Source: Plutella xylostella (taxonomy: Eukaryota; Arthropoda; Insecta; Lepidoptera; Plutellidae). From it: a stretch of 64,000 nucleotides of DNA. Below the pieces are notes generated by a model. The model saw only the letters and a list, made by a program, of their open reading frames with translations, searched no databases and was not told the DNA's origin. The DNA lies in contig NC_064002.1 of NCBI RefSeq assembly GCF_932276165.1, positions 6,634,001 through 6,698,000 of the forward strand, given 5' to 3'. The translations under genes were made by a program, and so were the position numbers. Positions 57,894 through 64,000 of this stretch are shown here, one piece after another. Every line of letters begins with the position of its first letter. The stretch's first letter is position 1.

Positions 57894-59656
57894 AGCCTTA
57901 TAAATATGTGAGTGAATTCAGGTTAATTTTAATAGCAGCAGCAGGGAAAAAATAATAATGCACATTGGACAAACTCCTTCAGTGGAAATTCTTGCATCGT
58001 GTATTCGGCCTTTACGTTTGAAAGTTGGCGCTTTAATATCGTCGGTGGCAAAAAAACGCAGTATTTCACTGCCGTCCACCGGCTGCCATCAGGTGCTTTT
58101 TACTGCCGACCTGATTTACTCGCTAACTTGATAATAGCCATTGAAGGACTCACTTAGGTACTACCGTCAATTTCACGACACTTGTTTAATGCCAAACTTT
58201 TGCTAATTACAAGTTTACGTTTTTGCTAACCGGATGTTACAGCAGTTAGTGCTGCTGACTATGGTAGCGAAGGACTTGGGTTCCATTATTGGTAAAATCT
58301 GATTCTTGTTTTAATTTAGCTACGATGTTTCCATTCCTTAGATTATTCTCATTATACGCTCGTTAGGCTGACCAATATTTTGGTACGGCAATGCTTTAGT
58401 GAGTGTGCGTGTAAATGATAATTAACAGAATGTTCATATTGGAATTAAGTACCTATTGTTTTATTACAGAAAAACATATTTAGATGGCGATTGTATTATT
58501 AGTGAAGAATTAACACAATTATTTTACAACAAATAGGTCATCAATAAAATTGATTGGGAATTTTTCCTTGTAAAATAAAAATGCTAGCCGTTTGCCGAAA
58601 AAAAGTATTCATAATAAGCTTACGCAATATGTGCGAGCAACTTAATAGCATGCAAGCTTAAAAAAGGCGTGGATTAAAAATTTTCATTAACAAGTTTTTT
58701 CGTTACTCCCAGTTCACCCGGGTTTTGTTTACGCAACTCGTTCTGTTTTTCATTTCGTACCTTTTTTGTAAATTGCGGTGTACAAAGTTGTTAGTGGCGT
58801 GTTTTGTTCCGATTTCGATAATTGACCTCCTTTCACCGAAATTGGAAATCGGAAAATACGAATCAATTCGACCGTTTAGCTTTGTTTTTTGGGGAGACTC
58901 TTTTGTACCTTTTCTGGGACAATAGTTACATTAAGAATAAGAAGTTTATATAGTTTGTTCTTCTTTTTAAAGAACTTTGTTTTATTTATTTTATTTATAC
59001 CTAACTTTGTGTAACATAGTTATTTTATTGAAGTTTACGTGCCATTAAACCTGCCTTCACCTGTTATGTGAACCTTTCCCAAAATTTAATTATTTTTGAA
59101 CTGATATGAAATTTGTTGAACTGAAAAATACCTACACAACAGTCTTCGGATTTTATCCAACCCAGGGCAATTGTAAAAGAGAACAACAATCACGACTATA
59201 CAAAACTGCCTCCCGAAGCTTTCCTTTACTTGCCTAATTAACTTATTATAACACAGAAGTCGTGACTCGCGCCCGAGTCGCGGTATTAAACGCGCAGTAT
59301 GTTGCTACGAGTCGAAATCCCCTGAAAACTTCCACAACTTTTGATAGCTGAATAGCTAATTAGAGAGAAGTTCAACGCTGTTTCAGTCGGTGCGGCGCCT
59401 TCCTTGTTTGGGATAATAAGTGTTTATTGCGCAATCCCCGGACTTGATTTAGTTATGATTGTGTGTATTCAGATGTTACTATGATTTTTAACCCGGGTAT
59501 TTTTTAAACCCTTTATAAATAGGTGTCCTATGCAGTAAGTCCGAAGCTAGAACCGGATGGACCTACAGTTTTAGGGTTCCGTTGAAAAATAGCAAAAAAA
59601 TACATCATATTCGTCTGACAGTCCGTATGTTACAGAGCTTACTTTTACGTTAATAC
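57894..59656. other. No gene supported
   Basis: AT-rich with short open frames. Nothing recognised. Confidence 0.35.
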
Positions 59657-59836
59657 TGTTGAAACTATTGGGTTTTTATTAAAAGCCACTAGTTTATCAA
59701 GATTAGCCTCAATTTAATAGTCTCATATAAATCGATACACAGTGATACACATGAAGTAAGTGATGACAGCCAACACATAGAGTACGTGCTATTTTCCTTT
59801 TTTCTTGACTATGACTTTTCGTTTACAATTCCAACA
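59657..59836 (-). repeat. 3' LTR of the copia element (180 bp)
   Basis: On the minus strand it starts TGTTGGAATTG and ends AGTTTCAACA, a TG...CA structure with inverse TGTTG/CAACA ends, 171 bp beyond the gag-pol stop. It contains AATAAA near its 3' end. The 5' LTR lies outside the window, so identity between the LTRs and the 5-bp target duplication cannot be tested. Confidence 0.65.
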
Positions 59837-60007
59837 CTAGGCCTTAAACAAAAATCATATAAATAGGCAAAAGAAAATTAGCACAATTCTAGGCCTCAAA
59901 CAAAATATCATAACTTATATAGGTATATAAAACTAAAACATAACTTTAACACTGACTAACGGAGTACAAATAAACAATATCACAAAAAAAACATATATGA
60001 AAACAAG
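59837..60007 (-). other. copia 3' untranslated region
   Basis: Between the stop codon and the LTR. CTAGGCCT(C/T)AAACAAAA occurs twice (59837 and 59891), a short direct duplication. A purine-rich AAGGCCTAG directly precedes the LTR and may serve as the plus-strand primer tract, though it is weak. Confidence 0.5.
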
Positions 60008-63000
60008 TTAATCAGTTCTAAGTAGTTTAGACACAAACTTATAATGCTTCTCTGAAGTTAATGGCTTCGTTAACACGTCCGCCAACATTTCCTCAGTAGG
60101 AAGGTAACTTAAATCAATGACTTTCTTACTTATCAACTCTTTAACATAATGGTGCCTTATATCTATATGTTTGGTACGCGAGTGTGTTACAACATTCTTA
60201 CAGATTTTCTGTGCTGATTGATTATCGTTAAACAAATCTATTTTGTACACAATACCAGTACATTCTTTAAGAAATGTTTGCAAGAACAGAGCCTCCTTGC
60301 AGGAGTCAGAAACCGCCATGTACTCAGCTTCAGTACTAGAAAGCGCTACAGTCCGTTGCTTTCGGCTTTCCCACGAAATAACTGAAGTACCAAGACTAAA
60401 AACATACCCAGTATATGACCGACGATCCATCTGATCTCCTCCCCAATCAGCATCTGTAAAACCAGTAATTTTCAAATCGTCACCCTTTTGAAATAGTAGA
60501 CTGTAATGTATTGTTCCTTTTAAATATCTCAGAACCCTTTTCGCTGCTTTCCAGTGAGTTTCACCAAAACAGTTATTGAACTGGCTTAGATAGCTGATGC
60601 TATGAGTAATATCCGGCCTGGAACATACTGACAGGTACATTAAACACCCAATAAGGCTCCTATAATCATATTTACATGCCGAATTCTCTTCCTTTTTAAG
60701 TTGAATTCCAACTTCCATAGGAGTCTTAGCTGCTTTGCATTCTGCCATATGCAGTTTATCTAAAACTTTCTTTATGTAGCTGGACTGATCCAAAGTATAG
60801 CTTCCATCAGGTAATCTAGCAATTTTCATACCTAGAACCTGATGAGCCGGTCCCAAATCATGCATCACGAACTCTTTCATCAGCCCTTCCTTAATATCTT
60901 TCTTTTTCTCAGAATTTTCGGAGCTAAAGATCATGATGTCATCCACATACAGCGCTACGATTATTACTTCATCATCAGTATTATGAATATACACCGATTG
61001 CTCAGAAGATAGTCTACTAAATTGCAATTTATTGATGAAAACATCATTAATGCGTTCATACCATGCTTTCGCCGCCTGTTTTAAGCCATAAATTGCTTTG
61101 TTCAGCTTATATACTTTCCTGACCTTTTCATCTTGACCTCCACCTTGGATGAAACCTTCAGGTTGCTCCATATATACAGTTTCGGTTAGTAACCCGTGCA
61201 AAAATGCAGTTTTTACATCTAGGTGCTCTATAACTAAATCATATTGAGCAGCTAATGCTAACAGTATTCTAACTGTTGAGTAGCGAACCACAGGTGCAAA
61301 TGTTTCATTGTAGTCAATTCCGTATCTTTGTGTATAACCCTTCGCCACAAGACGAGCTTTATACTTTAACAATTTTCCATTTAGGTCTCTCTTTTTGCTA
61401 AATATCCATTTACATTTTACTGGTTTTTGCCCTGAAGGCAGATCAACCAGTGTCCAGCATTCATTAACTATGAAAGAGTTATACTCGTCTTGTATAGCTT
61501 CCTTCCAATGTTTAGACTCGCAGCCACCCAGAGCCTCTTCTATTGTCTTCGGTATATCTTCGTCTTCTGTAACCGCTGTAAACCCAGCATACCCATCCGT
61601 ATCAGCATCTTCAAAATCAAGCGAGTCCTCCGAATCCATGCTTGAACATCCTGGAATATATGTAGGGTCCGAAGAGTGGTTATCCGAATTTACAGATTCT
61701 ACTGATGAATCCAGACTGAACATGGTTTGTCTCCGAGGATTCACTGTGTCATCAGGTAACAACTGATCCATCTCGACCACGTCTGGCTGACATAATGATG
61801 TCTCAGAAGCTTCCGTCGACGACTGTGCTGGATCAGGTTGTGTAGTACTATCTAAGTTATCAGATGAATCTATAATTATCAAATCGTCATGCTCTTTACT
61901 GTTATCATCATTGGACACTACTTTATCCAAAAACATACTTTCCATGAATGTGACGTGCCTGGCTTTAATACATTTCTTTGGAAAAGCAGGATCTACCAGT
62001 CTATACCCTTTACTATTCTCACAGTACCCTACAAAAATATACCTCTTGCATCTAGGGTCCAATTTCCTTGCTTTCTCATCAATGGCATATGCTACACAAC
62101 CAAATACACGTAAGTGTGCTACATTAACCTTTTTGGATGTCCATTTTTCTTCAGGTGTTGTTCCCATGACCGCTCTGGTTGGTGTATAGTTCTTGAGTAC
62201 GGCAGCCGTGTTCGCCGCCTCCGCCCAGTACTGTTTCTCCAACCCAGCCTCCTGGAGCATGCAGCGGGCTTTATCCATTATGGTGCGATTAGCCCGCTCT
62301 GCCACACCATTCTGTTGACTACAATGTGGGACAGTAGTTTGATGTTTTATCCCATTCCTCTTCAGATACTCCTGAAATTGATTAGACATGTACTCGCCAC
62401 CATTGTCACTTCTCAAGGTTTTGATTTTTCTATCTGTTTCATTCTCTACAAGCGCTCTGAATAGTTTAAATTTCTCAAAGACCTCGCTCTTTCTATCCAT
62501 GAAGTAGATAAATGTTTTCCTCGAGAAATCATCAATGAAGGTAACAAAGTACCTTTTCCCACTAAATGATGATACTTGCATAGGTCCACATACGTCTGTA
62601 TGTACCAACCCTAGTTTGACATTAGACCTAGTATGACTTTTCTTAGGGAATGGAAGTCTGGCCTGTTTGCCTTCTATACAAGCTACACATGGATTAAAAG
62701 TAGTATTTGGATAATCCATACCTGTGACCAGCCCATTTTTCATTAGCTTCATACTCCTGGCATTCAGGTGCCCAAGTCGCTTATGCCACAACTCGTGATC
62801 AATGCCCTGCGCAGACACCAGCGCAGACACCTCCGGAACCTCGCTAGACTCTCCAGTCACCAACTCCTTCTCAATGCCCTGCTCAGAAACTAGTGCAGGC
62901 ATCTCCAGAACCTCGCTAGACTGTTCAGTCGCCAACCCCTCACATGCTGAGTTCATGGCAATCCCTGACTTAACTACATCAAGCTCATAAACCCCATTAA

Positions 63001-64000
63001 CACCAGTACCAGTGGCAATAACTTCACCTTCATCAATTATTTTACATAAATTCTTATCAAAAACTACACTAAACCCTTTTCTATTTAACTCACTAACAGA
63101 AAGTAGATTTGCTGATAGTTTAGGAATATAGTGGACTTCACTTACAGTCTTCAAACCAGTCTTTAATAGTACTTTTACTTTGCCGATACCCTCAGTTAGT
63201 AACTTCTCTCCATTGGCAACATTTACTTCCAGCTTCTTGCTGCATTGCAGTTCTTGCATAATTTGCTTGTTATTGCACATGTGATGAGTCGCCCCTGAGT
63301 CGATGTACCATACGTCGTTCTGAACTTTCACCGACAAGGCCGTCAGTAGCGAGTTTTCCTTTCCACTACTTCGTCTTCCTCCCACCTTAGGCTCCATGAC
63401 CTCATCATTGGGGCAGTCCTTCTTCACGTGACCAGGCTTCTTACAACGAAAGCACCTCACTATCCAAGGTCTCTTTACCGCCAGTGCATTCATTTCATCT
63501 TCCTTGCCATCACGCCGTTGCTGCTCCTGGAGAAGTTTACTCCTGACTGTCTCGCTTGTCAGCTTTGTATTGGAGTTCTCCAGCGCCATAATTAGTGGGT
63601 CAAAGTCCGTAGATAGCCCGCTCAGCATGATTATTGCAAGGAACTCATCCTCTATTGCTGAGCCTATATCCGACAACTGTTGCCCGAGCTCCGTAATATA
63701 TGTTAGGTAGCTCTGCATACCACCTCTGTCCTGTAACTTCACACCAAACAGCGACCTCAACAGCCCGAGTCTTCTACACAGCCCCTTGTCCTCATATGCA
63801 CGCTGGAGGTTGCTCCAGGCCTCATAAGGCGTCTTTGCATTGCGTACATGTTGCAACGCAGTTGGACCTACTGACAGGCATATTTTTGCCATCGCCTTTT
63901 GCTTCTTCCTCTCATCCTTACAACTGTCCTCACCTTCGATACAGTCATGAAGATCCTCGTGCATGAGGAGCATTTTCAGCATAAATTTCCACGTATTGTA
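60008..64000 (-). CDS. Ty1/copia gag-pol polyprotein, N-terminus outside the window
   Basis: A single open frame of at least 1324 codons encodes the whole retrotransposon polyprotein. Order, from Met at 63982: Gag helices; zinc knuckle CFRCKKPGHVKKDC near 180; aspartic protease DSGATHH near 230; integrase HHCC zinc domain with HKRLGHLN and CVAC (about 405-440); integrase catalytic core with HTDVCGP near 460, DNGGEY near 528 and NGVAERANR near 563; reverse transcriptase with LDVKTAFLHG and YVDDIMIF near 1012; RNase H with FTDADWGG near 1177 and SSTEAEYMA; end at LTKPLTSEKHYKF. Protease-integrase-RT order is diagnostic of copia. The frame stays open upstream of 63982 (NTWKF before the Met), so the true start lies beyond the window. 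No stop or frameshift: a young, possibly active copy. Confidence 0.95.
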   Translation of the reverse strand, partial: YNTWKFMLKMLLMHEDLHDCIEGEDSCKDERKKQKAMAKICLSVGPTALQHVRNAKTPYEAWSNLQRAYEDKGLCRRLGLLRSLFGVKLQDRGGMQSYLTYITELGQQLSDIGSAIEDEFLAIIMLSGLSTDFDPLIMALENSNTKLTSETVRSKLLQEQQRRDGKEDEMNALAVKRPWIVRCFRCKKPGHVKKDCPNDEVMEPKVGGRRSSGKENSLLTALSVKVQNDVWYIDSGATHHMCNNKQIMQELQCSKKLEVNVANGEKLLTEGIGKVKVLLKTGLKTVSEVHYIPKLSANLLSVSELNRKGFSVVFDKNLCKIIDEGEVIATGTGVNGVYELDVVKSGIAMNSACEGLATEQSSEVLEMPALVSEQGIEKELVTGESSEVPEVSALVSAQGIDHELWHKRLGHLNARSMKLMKNGLVTGMDYPNTTFNPCVACIEGKQARLPFPKKSHTRSNVKLGLVHTDVCGPMQVSSFSGKRYFVTFIDDFSRKTFIYFMDRKSEVFEKFKLFRALVENETDRKIKTLRSDNGGEYMSNQFQEYLKRNGIKHQTTVPHCSQQNGVAERANRTIMDKARCMLQEAGLEKQYWAEAANTAAVLKNYTPTRAVMGTTPEEKWTSKKVNVAHLRVFGCVAYAIDEKARKLDPRCKRYIFVGYCENSKGYRLVDPAFPKKCIKARHVTFMESMFLDKVVSNDDNSKEHDDLIIIDSSDNLDSTTQPDPAQSSTEASETSLCQPDVVEMDQLLPDDTVNPRRQTMFSLDSSVESVNSDNHSSDPTYIPGCSSMDSEDSLDFEDADTDGYAGFTAVTEDEDIPKTIEEALGGCESKHWKEAIQDEYNSFIVNECWTLVDLPSGQKPVKCKWIFSKKRDLNGKLLKYKARLVAKGYTQRYGIDYNETFAPVVRYSTVRILLALAAQYDLVIEHLDVKTAFLHGLLTETVYMEQPEGFIQGGGQDEKVRKVYKLNKAIYGLKQAAKAWYERINDVFINKLQFSRLSSEQSVYIHNTDDEVIIVALYVDDIMIFSSENSEKKKDIKEGLMKEFVMHDLGPAHQVLGMKIARLPDGSYTLDQSSYIKKVLDKLHMAECKAAKTPMEVGIQLKKEENSACKYDYRSLIGCLMYLSVCSRPDITHSISYLSQFNNCFGETHWKAAKRVLRYLKGTIHYSLLFQKGDDLKITGFTDADWGGDQMDRRSYTGYVFSLGTSVISWESRKQRTVALSSTEAEYMAVSDSCKEALFLQTFLKECTGIVYKIDLFNDNQSAQKICKNVVTHSRTKHIDIRHHYVKELISKKVIDLSYLPTEEMLADVLTKPLTSEKHYKFVSKLLRTD

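Overview
The window looks like an insect nuclear genome, most likely a moth or butterfly. It is AT-rich, has no bacterial operons, and is packed with repeats typical of Lepidoptera: tRNA-derived SINEs, RTE, R1-like and jockey-like LINE pieces, Helitron ends of the type TCCTA...CTAG, mariner/Tc1 relics and a Ty1/copia element. No complete single-copy host gene is visible. The only host-like coding candidates are two small splice-bounded exons on the minus strand (45157-45189 and 46044-46113), and they are tentative.

Layout. 1-2704 is part of a tandem array of long Helitron-like units rich in internal repeats. 2705-2911 is a short non-autonomous Helitron, followed by a MITE. 4022-8190 is a 346-bp block in three tandem copies, broken by two LINE insertions: a 5'-truncated RTE reverse transcriptase (4370-5820, 10-bp target duplication) and a 5'-truncated poly(A) LINE (6044-7781, 14-bp target duplication). 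The latter carries an intact superfamily 1 helicase of the kind found in alphavirus-like plant RNA viruses. 9568-14330 is an inverted pair of roughly 700-bp arms around a SINE and decayed DNA. 14782-20139 is an uninterrupted 1785-codon Helitron Rep/helicase gene on the minus strand. 20140-26560 is mostly AT-rich DNA with a local duplication, a MITE and a jockey-like LINE fragment.

26763-42189 is bounded by roughly 200-bp inverted repeats next to TA. Inside it are a foldback element, a hairpin element that holds a promoter-like sequence, two complete tandem Helitron-like units (31149-35735 and 35736-40053), and a GC-rich minisatellite. 43064-49275 holds small MITE, SINE and LINE relics. 50350-51250 is a Helitron relic split by an internally deleted mariner. 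51639-53717 is a decayed Tc1-like transposon whose long terminal repeats each contain a tRNA-like sequence. 59657-64000 is the 3' LTR and an open gag-pol frame of a Ty1/copia element that runs off the window.

The genes here do not form a pathway. They are independent mobile elements, and their nesting gives a relative history. Rep/helicase, the copia polyprotein and the viral-type helicase keep long open frames and are probably the youngest insertions. The RTE, mariner and Tc1 copies are truncated or broken. The strongest leads are the LINE-borne viral-type helicase, the tandem Helitron-like array with its periodic CTCGCTTCGCTC mirror repeats, and the Tc1-like element with tRNA-like sequences in its terminal repeats.
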